A stretch of 64,000 nucleotides of DNA, from positions 292,292,089 to 292,356,088 of the forward strand of contig NC_073746.1 in assembly GCF_029784135.1 (NCBI RefSeq). The letters are read 5' to 3'. A program made the translations under genes and the position numbers. The notes beneath the pieces were generated by a model. It saw only the letters and a list, made by a program, of their open reading frames with translations, had not been told where the DNA came from and made no database searches. This DNA comes from Toxorhynchites rutilus septentrionalis. Taxonomy: Eukaryota; Arthropoda; Insecta; Diptera; Culicidae. This document shows positions 32,527 to 44,509 of this stretch, in pieces (the stretch's first letter is position 1; each line of letters starts with the position of its first letter).

Positions 32527-32983
32527 GCATGCGCAGCCATAGTTACTTTTCACATTGTGACGTCAATATTTGTGTTCAATTGCCTTCCACCTCCATGTGA
32601 AAATGCTTTCTTCTGCAAGTTTTTTATCAATTGAGGGGCTTAGAATGCAAGGGATATAAGTGACTTGATCGATTTCTCTTCATCAACTTTTTCTTTAGTT
32701 AATAACTCAATTGAAAAACAGGAAGTGGGTTATATCTATGGTATAACCGCAAGGGTGACGTAGGACTATCGTTGATTTAGAGATCATTTGTTTGAAGTTG
32801 AATCTGAATTCATTCTGAATGAATGAATATTTGAAGAACTTCGAAAACGAGAGCGTTACGTTGGAGGCACAAGGTTTTATGCATCCAATATTGGATACGG
32901 AAATATCCTACTGATGAGGAAGAATAATCTTCAGAAGCTATCCTGTTAATTGCGATTGATTGAAAAATCACAAAACCAAATGT

Positions 32984-33272
32984 ATTTGGTCACAGTATTA
33001 CATGGATAGAAAACATTAAAATAAACTCTTTCACATGAATGTATTTATAAATTCCCAGAGGAACTGGCAGATTATTTTCAGTAACGATAAGATACTTCCA
33101 CATTTTCCTCGATACTGGAAGCCCACCAGTGGTTTATGCTAACTCGATAACCATCTGTTAATAGCACTTGATTGAAACATATTTGGTCACATATTTGGAT
33201 AGAAAACATTCAAATAAACTCTTTCACATGAATGTATTTTTAAATTCCCAGAGGAACTGGCAGATTATTTTC
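32984..33272. repeat. Tandem duplication, two ~95 bp copies
   Basis: 32984-33079 and 33179-33272 both read TATTTGGTCACA...GGATAGAAAACATT, then AATAAACTCTTTCACATGAA and CCCAGAGGAACTGGCAGATT, with few differences. Spacing about 194 bp. Confidence 0.8.
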
Positions 33273-33523
33273 CGGATCTTTCTCGATGCTGAATGGCATC
33301 CAAACGGAAAGAATTCCGCGCGTGTATGTGTGTGTGTGTGTAGCGGCTGCTTCGAGATCTTCCCGGGGAACCGTTTGTGGCATCACTCTCCTCCTGATGG
33401 ATTCCCTTCTGGCCTAAGGTGCACAAACAGGCTCTTGTTGACACCGTTCATCAGCGCTTTCGTGATAAACGAAATTAGCTTCACCACAACAGCGACAACA
33501 TGCTCCAATCGCTGTTCAATTAG

Positions 33524-33559
33524 AACTGAGTGGATTTCCGGGCGGCGCTCGCTTATATA
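33524..33559 (-). promoter_or_regulatory. TATA box and initiator inside a dispersed repeat
   Basis: Minus strand: TATATAAGC (33559-33551) followed by the arthropod initiator TCAGTT (33529-33524); the first T of the TATA box lies 32 bases before the initiator A, the canonical distance. A second copy of the repeat at 44131-44139 keeps the TATA box but has lost the initiator. No gene recognised downstream; use is untested. Confidence 0.5.
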
Positions 33560-33975
33560 CCGATTGGTGATTTCAATAGCCTGTTTTGAAAGCAAATTTA
33601 AGACTATTGAAACAAGTTTTTTGATCAGAAAGTAACAAGTATAGAACGCGTAGACATTTTATCTTTCGAATGAAGTGTTTATCATACCATTTCGTTCAGT
33701 TCTTTAGGAGCTATTAACACTCAAAATCTCGGTCTCCGGCGTAACGCTTTCGTTTTCGAAACTTTGATTTTACACCCCGATATAGAAATGAAAGACGTAG
33801 TCCTACGTCGAAAAACGTTCTGATTTAAGTTTGCTATAGAATCCGATAGATGAGGTTCTGACCTATCTTCTACATTGTCAAATACAGCTGGGAATATATT
33901 TGCAGCTAAGGTATGACCAAAAGAGAGAGTCGATGTAGAGCAATCGATCAAATCACTTACACCTCTTTCATTCTA

Positions 33976-34328
33976 AGGGTGCTGATACACTGTTTGACCG
34001 AAGCCAAATACTTGACTCTTTTTGACAGATAAAATTTGGTCAACGTGTACTGATCAAATATATTCTACACAAAACACGACAAGCAAATATTCAATTATTG
34101 GATGCCTAAAATATTTTTTCAGTCTGTTCTTCGAACCTGTCGTTACATGGTTAGGTTACCTAGAATATTTCAGTTGATTTTTTCCATGTTCGGTGTTTGA
34201 TATTGTTTACTACTGTTGAAAATTGAAGAGTGGCAAACAAAATAGTGTTTGTACAAATATCAAATCAAACCTTATCTGTCAAAAAATAACAAATATTTGA
34301 CCTCCGGGCAAACAGTGTACGGCCACCT
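33976..34328. mobile_element. TA-target MITE (GGGTGCT family), intact copy
   Basis: The 353 bp unit is flanked by TA (33974-33975, 34329-34330). Long inverted ends of about 60 bp start AGGGTGCTGATACACTGTTT and AGGTGGCCGTACACTGTTTG inward and include TTTTTGACAGATAA on both sides. It interrupts the right end of the TGAGGGGC-family element, which continues with AGCCTCTCA directly after. Confidence 0.78.
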
Positions 34329-34339
34329 TAAGCCTCTCA

Positions 34340-35500
34340 AATATCTTTTCGTGGAGTTCCCACTGAATATGCGTATAATGTTACGGTATGAAATGGATAT
34401 TTGTGAAATGATGTCGGAAACGATGAATAAAAGTAATATTTTTTATATTTTTGTATTTTTGTATTTTTGTAACAAATTTTCGTTATTTTCGTGATGATAT
34501 GATGATACTTTGAAGGCTCCCAGTACCTAGTCTACAATGAAGCAACTTTTCATTGAAAATTCTGCTATTTCCGAGGACTAAGAATACGACTATTTCCTGG
34601 ACATTTTTGCTCCATAAATGATGGGAGTAAGTCACAATACAATCATCATCTACTAAAAACAATCAGTTACAAGATTTCATGACCGGGGATTATTTTTTGT
34701 ATTTTTGGGAAGCTTATGCCCCCAAGAAATGTTGTCCTAAGAGGATTTTTCGATATTCGATTTCGTTGGAAAGTTACAGCCAAAAGTATGAAGCCACCTC
34801 AAGGGATATAATATTAATGTACGAATTTTAAAACGCGTTTTTCTCAAAACCATGTTATTTCAACTGGTGGTATCGATATCTCAGGATCTAGTCGATCGAT
34901 TTGGCTGCAATTTTTTATCAGCATGTAAAAATGAATTATCTAAGGCGTTATATAGCCGTTTTTTGATATCTCATTTCTTCGATTTTTTACAAATCGCTAT
35001 TTGAAGATTTTTAATGAAAAATATCTAATTTTTAACAAAAATGGCCGTCGGTGTGACAATTTTTTGAATTTCAAAAACCCGCTATGTAACGCTTTAGGTA
35101 TTGTCCAAAAGTTTCAAAATATTAATTGGGATTTGTTCTACGACACCCCGTTGCTTCAGAACCGATACCATCAGCAAGGTACCGATTTTCCGACAGCATC
35201 AACGCAACCAGCTGTCAACAGCGCCATAATCATTATTCGTGCACTCAAAAAATGGAAAATACATCTTAAAATATACCTCAAACAATAACCAAAATACATG
35301 AACACTTCACTTTATTCGTAACATCCACAAAAATTCATAATTTTCCGAGCTTCCAGACAGGGTTCGTCCATAAATATTGTTTCGTTTCTTCCATATATAT
35401 ATTCCATATTCAATGCAAATAATGACAACACTATATTTAGTCTACCATCTCAAAAATACTCTACCTGCTGCTCCACCTCATATGTACTCATTGGTGTGTC
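34340..35500 (+). repeat. Dispersed repeat R1, copy a
   Basis: 34340-34690 matches the reverse complement of 57490-57850 (TTTTCGTGGAGTTCCC, ATATGCGTATAATGT, GAAAATTCTGCTATTTCCGA blocks), and 35370-35500 matches that of 57340-57425 (TTCCATATTCAATGCAAATA, ATACTCTACCTGCTGCTC). The 0.68 kb between the two parts here has no counterpart in the other copy and is probably an insertion; its ends were not resolved. Confidence 0.65.
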
Positions 35501-37756
35501 ATCATGAAATCTGAGACCAAAGTACGTGGAATAAGAAGGTAGTCTACTCCCTGCTTTGTTCAAGTGTGGTAGGCAAAGGAAAAAAGCAAGAAATAGTAAT
35601 AAACCATAGATCGAATCCATATAATAAATTTAAACATTTTTTAATTTTTCAAATTATAATACAAGAACTGTCTCCAAAAATGTTTCGAAATGATGAAATA
35701 GCAGTTTACTTAATTATTTTAAAATTTAAAACTGTAAAATTATCGCACCTGTACTATAAAAATAATGCAATCCGATAAACAAATGTGTTGAGAGGTTATA
35801 TCGAAGCAGTGTCGTTCCCGTTCCCGAGCCATGGAGCGAATGCATGGGATAACTGAAAACGTCTCCGATTAGTTTATCTCATTCGAAATTATTCTGTTCC
35901 GGCATCGCGGGACGTGGTACTTCAACATTTCGCTGAAGTAAACAAAACCTGTCCAGTATGAAATCGATAAAAAACCATATAAAAACTTACTTGCACTGAA
36001 AAAGCGGTATATTATCGTGTTTACCGTCGGCACGACTTACGATTTTGTCTCTTTTCAGGATTTTTGGAACTTTTAAAATCGAGAAATATTGAAAAAACTT
36101 CAGTACTTCGAACTAATTGAGGATTTGTTATTACTAACTTCGTTGTGTGTGTAACACATGCGCTCTCCGTGTGTATACACAGGAGATATCCCTTACCTTC
36201 TATTCTATGTACTTTGATCTGAGACATGAAATGGATGCATTCGCGATCAGCTGTTTCTGGCACTAATAACTAAACCTGTTATTTTGCTGTTGGAGTTGAA
36301 ACGACGACTGTATCGTTTATGAAACAAATAATCTGGATAATTATGGTACCGAATTCAATAGTTTCGAGAATGAGGGAATCATTTTTGAACATTTGCAAGA
36401 CGAAATTAAAATTTCACGAAAAATGCTCACGTTGGATGTCAGAAGCTCGTTTGACAGTTCACGCATACAGATACTCAGTCGCACCACTACGCAGGCAAAA
36501 TATGAAAGAAATTAACTTGCCGTTGTGGAATGGCGAACAGTATAAATTTGAACTTCGACGATGAAGGATTTCTCTGAAAAATCGATTCTTCCTTTAGGTT
36601 GTGCAGTAGTGATACCAGTGTTGTGTTTTACCCGTTGTGCTAATGCAAGTGCTATTGTGGATCTAGCTCCTCTTATCATCAAGCTAGTGGAAGTGAGGTG
36701 GGGTGGCACTGATCAAGTGAACCGTGGAAGACCGAGAATAAAGCTAAAACTGCACCGGAAGTGGAACGAAATTGGCTCGACCAGCAGAGCGAATGCAGAC
36801 TGAATTGCTTTGTTTTGCTGGAATGGTTTGGTCGGTGTTTGGGAATGGTGAAAATTGATCCTTCCTGAGTGGCGGAATATTTTTGGAAAACGACTTACGT
36901 ACCGATGGAAGCAACTAGCGGATACCGAGTTATATTTGATCCTAGAGCAGGTACGTTTCTGACCTCGACGTCCGTCTACCAATGGAGATTACGAGTGCGT
37001 GTGCATGTTTTAGCCTCTGTATTTCTCCATATAATTCTGCATCAATATTTATATTGTGCGTATACGTTTCAGAGTGTTGGGGATGTGTCTATTTAGCTCA
37101 GCGTTCCTCTTGCTATTTCATTGCTCCTAAAGTGGGTTAAATATAGAACTCGAGAATCGTTGGGATAGCGCGAATTTTCGCGAAATGGCTATCCTTGCAA
37201 AGCAAAGGCTTGGCCCAAGCTGACCTGATTCTGTTCTATGGGCGCTGAAGAGAAAATCGTTCATAGTAAGCATACAACTTTCCGCATATTTGTTCCAATG
37301 AGCGCAGCGATGTATTAAAACTTCCAACATCACAGTGCGAACGTCATTTTACGGGCATTTATGTCAGCGCTTTATTTACCCACACTCATTTGCGACGAAT
37401 CGGCAGTGCTCGGCACCGTCAATACAAGCTGGCGGCTGTTTAGTATCATTTACAGCCGCCGGTCTGCGAAGTACGCCGGGTGTGGTTTGTTTACGTTTGG
37501 CTTGCGTGTTTTGTATTTGTTTGAACACGTGTCCATGAACTAAGCTGATTAGAATAATTTTTATTCAATTGCACGAAGATTAGAAAATTTGCACAAATTA
37601 CAGGATATGATTACATTCAATACGTTTATTTTTACCTGAGCTGTGTTTTCAAATTCTTGCACTCATCTCTCGCGCGTATGATTTTTCGACACATTCACAA
37701 ATATTGAAGCTTTAAAATATTAATCAACATCGTACCGAGCTGTAAAAATTATTTTT
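35501..37756. other. Mostly unique sequence, no gene recognised
   Basis: Several frames up to about 80 codons lack family resemblance. A hairpin GGCGGCTGT/ACAGCCGCC is at 37431-37460 with a 12-nt loop. Regulatory or untranslated sequence of a host gene cannot be excluded. Confidence 0.35.
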
Positions 37757-38610
37757 GACGTAGAACTACGTCTTTCATTGAGGGTGCCAAATCAGAAAAC
37801 AGGTCACGTTTTTATGAAATAAAGTTAAAGTCAATAACTATTTTTGCCGCGAACGGATTTTGGCGATTTACATACCAAATGAATTGGAAATTCCCTAAGA
37901 TTTGTTTGTTATGCTATATATTACAATCCCTTGGTTTGTAAATGATTCAAATTGATGAAAACTAGAAACATTTCCATTTTCCCATACATTTGGTTTGGTT
38001 CATTTGTGAGCTTCTCTACCCGTGCCGTCAATAAAGAGCAACTTATCGGCAAACAACGAAGGGGAATGATTTAAACTTCGTGAATAAAGAAAAGAAGAAG
38101 ATTAAGCACTGAAGGGGAATATTTGCCTAAAGCATAAATATTGGATCTCGTTGAGGCAAACTTTCAGTATCGGTCTAGATACGAAGCAATGAACATCGCT
38201 TGTTCGTCCTTGCTTTGCGTCATCGCATGTTTTCGTTTCGGATTGAGCAATGGATACGACCAAATTACTTACTCGCTGATATCTCTGGCATAGAAATCAC
38301 TACATCAAACGGACGCCTTCTATTAAGGTTCCGAATTACACAATTGTGTGAGGAATCATCAAACTAGGCTATCATCGGCTCACCAAGAAAATAATTGTTC
38401 AGGAATTTTGTGTGTCATTTGGTTTCGCAAGACAGTAGCAAATTTATCTCCACCAAGGATGATAGCTAAGCTAATTGAGACCGGAAATAATAATAGAAAG
38501 TGTTTTTGAAGAAGAGCGCATAGCGGAGATAAGTGTGTATATATTTAGTTGCTTCAAGCCATTGGTAGCTTTGTGTGCGTACATGCATGCTTCATAATCC
38601 GTATGTACAA
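37757..38610 (+). repeat. GACGTAG-family repeat, copy 1
   Basis: It begins with the palindrome GACGTAGAACTACGTC (37757-37772) and then TTTCATTGAGGGTGCC, and runs about 850 bp in parallel with 47074-47940 in the same orientation. Shared blocks include ATTTTTGCCGCGAACGGATT, GGGGAATATTTGCC, ACACAATTGTGTG and GAGATAAGTGTGT. Confidence 0.72.
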
Positions 38611-39459
38611 ATAGCATCTTCGCTACGCTGAAACCCCATTTGTATCTGCTTCGGTGTGCATTGGCCCTGTCGCGATGCAAAATCACCTAACATTTTGATG
38701 CTCTGATGGACGATTGTTTGGTGGTGAAAATTATGCAGCCGCGATAATAAATATAAACCCTCAGTTTGCAGTTATCATATCCCTTCCTTCACTAATCAAG
38801 GTCATTGATGAGACTAAAATAAAAACGTGGGGCACGTTGGATTTCCATTATCCGCATTTAATGGTTTCATCATATGCCTGTATTATTATTATGTTTTTCA
38901 CAAAGAAACCGTTTCCCTTAAAAAGTTTTTTTACTTATTTAATTTTTGACAAAAGCCATCGGCGTAATTTTCATCATGCGCTAAAAAAACCCCAATGTTC
39001 AGGATTTTTTTTTCAAATTTTCATTTTCTGGAAAAAGACGAAAAATCGAAATCAAAAATTGGCCAAGAGCTGCATTTTTCTTTTCTGTAGGAAATTTTTG
39101 CACATTGTTGCGGATTACTTCGGATTTTAAAATTGACGAACACTATTAGATTAGCTTCATTTCGTTGCTTCAAATCTGTATATATTTTTATAAACGTTCC
39201 TTCGTTGTCTGCCCAGGACTCAGCTGACAGCATAAAAAATGTCAGCATAAAAAACCACAGTAACCATAGAAGAATCAGACTGATTTTTTTGGCAAACTTA
39301 ATGAAGCGATCCAAATGTTAACATTGAGTTTGTAAAATTTATTAGATGCTGTTCGGTGATATTAAAACCGATGTACACTGGAAAACAAATTTCACAAAAA
39401 GTTTTTCTAAAATCGAAAGCAAAATATCGATTTTGTCGATTTTTCGAGTACAAAGAATC
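38611..39459. other. AT-rich stretch, no gene recognised
   Basis: Contains opposing frames at 38714-39130 and 39021-39314. The minus-strand one starts with a hydrophobic, signal-like run but has no known family and overlaps low-complexity DNA. GCCATCGGCGTAATTTTC near 38953 resembles GCCGTCGGTGTGAC near 35043, another dispersed repeat. Confidence 0.35.
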
Positions 39460-39469
39460 GATCCAAAAA

Positions 39470-40498
39470 AGGGTGGGTTATATGTATGATATAACCGCAA
39501 GGTTGACGTGGAACTACCGTTGTCTTAGTAAGCATTTGTATTGTATTGATTAAATTATCGATTGAATGGAACAATTTTCGAATGTAAATGAATTCAACAT
39601 ATTTGGTTTATAAATAAAAAGTTTGAACAGCTGCCATGTAAGGTCTATTCATGGATTGTAATAGATTATGTTCTTCGTTACAAGTAAATTTGATGACCGT
39701 CCTTTTACGTTTACGTTTGATATGAAAATACCCCCGACTTACATGTATTTGCAATGCGGATTCCCCCAGACATATTGATCTTGAAGTCAGTGTTGTGGAA
39801 ACCGTAAATCGGGCCAATCAAAACTTGGTAGTTAGGGCGTTTAGATAACGCTTGACATTTTACAGTTATTCAATTGTTTATCTCATGGAAAATAACATTT
39901 TATTAATTGTGATAGACGTGTAGAAATATTTCCTTTCAATTGATGTAAACATCTTTCCGATCTGTTAAAAAAATGTTCGAGTTATAAGCGTTCGGAATCT
40001 TTAATTTTTTCCTGTATATTCTGTTCCGTCTTCAACGGAAGAATGGGATTTGTATTTTTTGCTACACCCGTCGAAGCCACACACAAACATATTTTCCATC
40101 AGCCGAGCGCACGAATCACCCACATTCATTTAGATTTCATTCGACAACCGATATACCGAAAAAGAAATAAACCAACACAAGCAGCAGTAATAATAACAGC
40201 AACATCAGCACCATTAACGCAGTAACGTCATCGGGACTATAAGTCATCCTTTTCTGCAGTACTGAACATTTTCATTGCATCGCATCAGAACGAAACCATA
40301 CACGAAGTGAACAAGTCTAAACGTGAAACATAGTAAATGAAAAATATAGCGAATATTTAAATATCACTAATTGAGGTTAAAGTTCTCTTTTGCAAGCAAT
40401 CCATTTCTGTCGGCGTGTTTTCAAAATCGCCCGAACATGTTCTATGTTTAGATTTTTATTTCACTCCCATATACTCCGGTTAGACGTAGTTCCACGTC
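39470..40498. repeat. GACGTAG-family repeat fragments
   Basis: 39476-39510 (GGTTATAT...ATATAACCGCAAGG, then TTGACGTGGAACTA) matches 32727-32755. The right-hand palindrome GACGTAGTTCCACGTC is at 40483-40498. Near 39745 the TATTTGCAATGCGGATTCCC block matches the tandem repeat at 41815-41990. Limits are approximate. Confidence 0.5.
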
Positions 40499-40605
40499 AA
40501 TAATCGGAGGTCGGAATGGAAAAAATCTATTTTCTAAAGATCTATTCAAGATCGCCCAATCCTAATTACTACATTTATGATGTTTTCATTGCCAATATCA
40601 CATAT

Positions 40606-40870
40606 CTTCTTCTTAAATGGCACTAGCGTTCCGAGAGGAACTTGGCCGTCTCAACGTACTTGCGTTATTTTTCTTAGTACTTAGTTGGAAATTTCTATGC
40701 CAGATAACACGCCTTGAATGCATTTTGAATGACAATCTCTAGAATACGCGTGACCACAGTGCAAGACGGAGGAAATTTCTTTGACGAAAAATTCCCCCGA
40801 CCAGAACGAAAATCGAATCTGAACCCCCGGCATGTTAGGTGTGACGCTAACCACTCGGGAGCACAACGAG
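40606..40870 (-). mobile_element. tRNA-derived SINE
   Basis: On the minus strand the unit starts GTTGTGCTCCCGAGTGGTTA, with an A-box-like GAGTGGTTAGCGTC and a B-box-like GGTTCAGATTCGATT about 35 bp further on, as in RNA polymerase III promoters of tRNA genes, and ends in AAGAAGAAG. Flanks CAATATCACATAT (40593-40605) and CAATGTTACATAT (40871-40883) are a 13-bp target duplication with two changes, the mark of LINE-driven insertion. 265 bp is a normal SINE length. Confidence 0.8.
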
Positions 40871-41028
40871 CAATGTTACATATGTAAACACTAAAAAATA
40901 TTTTGGTATTAATTTGGTATTGGTAATTAAAAAACTCACACGAGGGTTGTGTCTGAGACACGACCGCATGGTTGACGTAGGATTCCGTTAGGCTATCTGT
41001 TGATTTTGGATATGTTTGAAAAATTAAA

Positions 41029-41064
41029 CTCTTTGATAATGATTTGTGGCCCTGAAAAGGGCCG
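41029..41064 (-). terminator. Histone-type 3' processing signal
   Basis: The minus strand carries CGGCCCTTTTCAGGGCCAC (41064-41046): a 6-bp stem GGCCCT/AGGGCC, the TTTC loop and the ACAAA after it are the canonical metazoan replication-dependent histone stem-loop. Ten bases after it is CAAAGAG (41035-41029), matching the purine-rich downstream element read by U7 snRNA. AACAAAA precedes the stem. The combination is specific; whether anything is transcribed into it is unknown. Confidence 0.75.
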
Positions 41065-41814
41065 TTTTGTTTGGTTGTTAGGTATTGTTTTTTCACTCCA
41101 CCAGTGTTTACAACCGAGTGATGATGACAGAAGGATGATAATTAGTCGTTAGATCGTGCGTATCAGATAGAAGATGCCGAAGTGGAATGAGATAAGATGA
41201 AAACCGCCCTCTGTGACTCTAGACGAGATGCCTCCTGTGTTATGTATGGGTGAAATAAAGAAACAAAACTCATCAATGTAATATAAGATAATTATCAATA
41301 CCGAACACAATTATCAATTTTCTCATCAGTAAAAACATGTTAATTCAATATAGAGAAAACGAAATGAAATGCGAAATGTAATTTTCTTTTATAATTTTTA
41401 CTTTCTGAATGTTTATTCAACCTAATGCGAATTTTAATTGGACTAACAACACCTAATACTATATGTAAAGCATATGGGAAATCACCTTTTCGAATATTTC
41501 TTCACTTTTCCTACTTTTTTCGCCATATGAACTTTTCTTGAGTGACAATGAACACAACAAAACAAACAGCTTAAACCGAGCGACAAATTCTCGAGCGGGA
41601 ACTTCTTGGTCTTGGTTTCTATTTATGAAAATTGAAGTAAATCGTTCATATATCAAGTCATTTTTAACACAAATGCTACCATATACAATCTCACACTTAC
41701 ACTTGTGCTAATTTTTTCACAATACACGATCGGTCATTGATATAAAATTTCACGAAGCAACCAACATTATAATTTCAAATTTGAATTTCATTTGCTAGAA
41801 TATAAAAAATGCCC

Positions 41815-41990
41815 ACAATTTGCATATTTTGCAATGCAGATTTCCTCCGGGAACCTTGGTTTTGATTTCTTTGTTAGGGAACACATTTTGGTGGGAACAA
41901 AAACTCCTCCTACTCTTATGTATTTGCAATGCCGATTTCCCCAGGCAGCTTGGTTTCGATGTCTCTGTCAGGGAACCGCCGCATGTGTCG
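41815..41990. repeat. Short tandem repeat, ~106 bp period
   Basis: Two units: TTTGCAATGCAGATTTCC...CCTTGGTTTTGATTTC...TTAGGGAAC and TTTGCAATGCCGATTTCCCC...GCTTGGTTTCGATGTC...TCAGGGAAC. A third, diverged unit is near 39745. Confidence 0.7.
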
Positions 41991-42751
41991 TCAATTTCGA
42001 CCAATCAGGTGTGAGTACTTCCGTTAGGATAACGGTTGAGGTTGTTCAATTGTTCGATAGTTAGTTCCATTACATATATTATTTTATTCAATATAAAAAA
42101 TTGTTATGGAGTGCCGAAATCGATTGACGCAAAAATTTCATCAATCCAACATGAAATGACTGAGCAATGCGCGTTTGAAATTGGACAATTTTTAAGCTGT
42201 GCTCGATTTTCGATTTTCAATTTTCAATTTGTACCCCAATGTGTTCCCGAAAGACGTAGTCCTACGTCAAAACTGATTACTAGAAACTAATTGATGCTAA
42301 TGTTTCATTACCTTGTAAATTTTAGCTACAATATCACGACCAACAGATGGTATGTTCAAAAATAAGAATGGCTTTTCACGAGGTGTGTTCGAATCTAAAA
42401 GTGAAATTTTTTTAGAAATCATATTATTATGTTGTATTCAAAGCGTGCCTACATTTTTAAGTCGTATAGTTATTTGATCTTTCAATTCATTCCGATGAAA
42501 CATTTTTTCACAACTGATGCTCTTTCCAGATTTTGATTTTGTTACTCAATGTCCAGTTTCTATGGTAAAGCTTCATTCGTAAATTACGACACATTTGTCA
42601 TCATTGGTGAAATACGATCAAAAATGATGTTATGAATAGCACAGCATGTTTACAATCACAATACCTACGCATTTATTTTGATCATACAAATATTAACGAC
42701 ATCATACATAAACCAATAAAAATGCCTTATTATATTTGTCCTCAGCTCTTT

Positions 42752-42857
<106 letters not shown>

Positions 42858-42948
42858 TTGGTTCAGTTCGTAATTTCTATCCCATTTGCCGTGTTCATCA
42901 TGATAATGCCAACATTAATAACATTATATACGAACCCTTCACCTTATA

Positions 42949-43206
42949 TGAGGGGCTCAGAATGCAAGAGGTGTCAGTGACTTGATCGATTTATTTTCAT
43001 AAACTTTTTATTTAGTTAATAACTCAACTGCAAAAAACTTTCCAATTTAAGTTTACTATAGAATCTGATACATGAGGCTCTGACTTATCTTCCATTTTGT
43101 CAAATACAGCTGGGAATGTATTTGTAGCTAAGTTATGACCAAAAGAGAGAGTCGATGTAGAGAAATCGATCAAATCACTTACACCCCTTCCATTCTAAGC
43201 CCCTCA
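42949..43206. mobile_element. TGAGGGGC-family MITE, short form
   Basis: The 258 bp unit is flanked by TA (42947-42948, 43207-43208), with inverted ends of about 45 bp (TGAGGGGCTCAGAATGCAAG and TGAGGGGCTTAGAATGGAAG read inward). The last 170 bp match 33815-33974 of the long form closely. Confidence 0.78.
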
Positions 43207-43716
43207 TATATGATGTATCCCACCGTTCTAGGGACATCTCATCTGAATAGTTCATTAAAGTGAACCGTGGTCTTAGGAGGAACCTTGAACGAACCCAGTG
43301 CTCTTTGTTTGCACAAACCGTCGTGTTCTTTCAGCTCCATCACGGTTACTATCATCTCGTTCGTCTCATTCCGACCACAACAAATGCAAGAGTACAATAG
43401 TTTTCACGTATCTGCTACCGCAATTTCTCCAGGTGTCTTGATTTTGCGTAATTGTGTTGGGCAACACATTATGATCACCATAACTGCAAGCATTGTCATT
43501 GAGTTATATTCATTTTTTGTGGAGTGCTTGAATGGTGAACACTGCTGGATAAGTATCGTCGAGAATCGAGTGCCTTTCTTATAACATAATGAACGGAGTT
43601 TAGCCTCAAGTTTGTCGACAAGGACCTTTCTCAAGGCTAGGGACGAATGAATTGAAATAGTTTAAAATCTCTATAATTCAACAACTGAACTGCATTAAGT
43701 TGATAATTTCAATAGC

Positions 43717-43953
43717 TTACTTTTGAAGTAATTTTTGAGCTATTGAAACAAGCCTTCGTTTAGCCGGAAAAGAATTATCAACGCTCAAATGACAAATCGA
43801 CACCTCCTCGAAAATTTCCAGCGCAAATAATATTTCTTCCTCGACAATTGGAAATTCTGCTTTCACCAAACAATGCGGTTTCTTTGACATGATGAAATGT
43901 TTTCTACCACATATCAAACATGTCGTATTCTCCGCTGTCGAATCCATAGCCAA
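43717..43953 (-). CDS. Small open frame of unknown function
   Basis: 78 codons starting MAMDSTAENTTCLICGRK. A CxxC pair near residue 12 and an acidic middle are seen, but the zinc-finger partner cysteines are not. Its end lies in a TATTGAAACAAG block shared with the dispersed repeat near 33605, so it may be part of a repeat. I do not recognise a family. Confidence 0.2.
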   Translation of the reverse strand: MAMDSTAENTTCLICGRKHFIMSKKPHCLVKAEFPIVEEEILFALEIFEEVSICHLSVDNSFPAKRRLVSIAQKLLQK

Positions 43954-44509
43954 CCATTCACATGCAATCTATATTATTATCGATACTTTGTTTTTCGCTA
44001 ACGCCTCCGTTCAGTCCGACGGCCGAATAGAAACGAGATTGGGAGAGAAGAGCACAATGCATTGGTGAGTGAGCGAAACCATTCTCCTGTCACTTCGCAA
44101 TTACAATTAAATGGATTTCCGAAGTGGCCAGCTTATATACAGATTTGTGTGATTAAAATAGCCTGTTTTTGAAGCATTTTAAACCCTTCTGTACTCGCAC
44201 GAAAAATTCAGTCTCTGCACTTTAAGTGTAACACGTTCGTTTTCGAAACTTTGAACTAGAACGTGAATTTCATAATGCAACTTCATTATCTAGAATTAAG
44301 TTCCAAACTTTTGTAAGAACTTTGGATTAAACAGAGAACAAATGAAATAAATATATAGTAAAGTCAAAATGAAAAAGAGTGAAAAAGTAAAAAAAATATA
44401 TCAAAAATCAAAAATCTATTCTATCATTTCTAACGATGTAACGCAGAAAATAGAGAAACCGCTCATACGTCTACACTAAAAATGGACTAAAAATACACAT
44501 GTACATGTT
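43954..44509. repeat. Second copy of the promoter-bearing repeat, decayed
   Basis: 44105-44180 and 44225-44250 match 33530-33600 and 33750-33775 (TTTCCG..., GCTTATATAC, AATAGCCTGTTTT, CGTTTTCGAAACTTTGA). TATATAAGC on the minus strand is kept at 44139-44131. The remainder is AT-rich without features. Confidence 0.5.

Larger units (their letters stand above)
32632..34339. mobile_element. TGAGGGGC-family element, long form
   Basis: Left end TGAGGGGCTTAGAATGCAAG at 32632 and a right end whose last part, AGCCTCTCA, lies at 34331-34339 after a nested MITE (33976-34328). A 258 bp copy of the same family is at 42949-43206 and contains only the two end regions. The long form has about 1.1 kb of extra sequence (roughly 32714-33810) that includes a tandem duplication, a TATA/initiator pair and the palindrome GACGTAGTCCTACGTC at 33794-33809. 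No coding function recognised. Confidence 0.65.
40935..42268. repeat. GACGTAG-family repeat with a histone-type 3' end
   Basis: Left end GGTTGTGTCTGAGACACGAC (40945) followed by GGTTGACGTAGGA; right end the palindrome GACGTAGTCCTACGTC (42253-42268). It contains a histone-like stem-loop on the minus strand (41029-41064) and a short tandem repeat (41815-41990). No histone coding region was recognised. Confidence 0.5.

Noticed and set aside
33383..33595. Minus-strand frame downstream of the TATA/initiator pair, first suspected to be a histone relic
   Set aside because: Direct comparison with the general pattern of core histones gave no convincing block; only the 3' stem-loop elsewhere in the family is histone-like.
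39021..39314. 97-codon minus-strand frame with a signal-peptide-like hydrophobic start
   Set aside because: No family resemblance, overlaps an opposing frame of similar length in AT-rich, low-complexity DNA, and no splice context.
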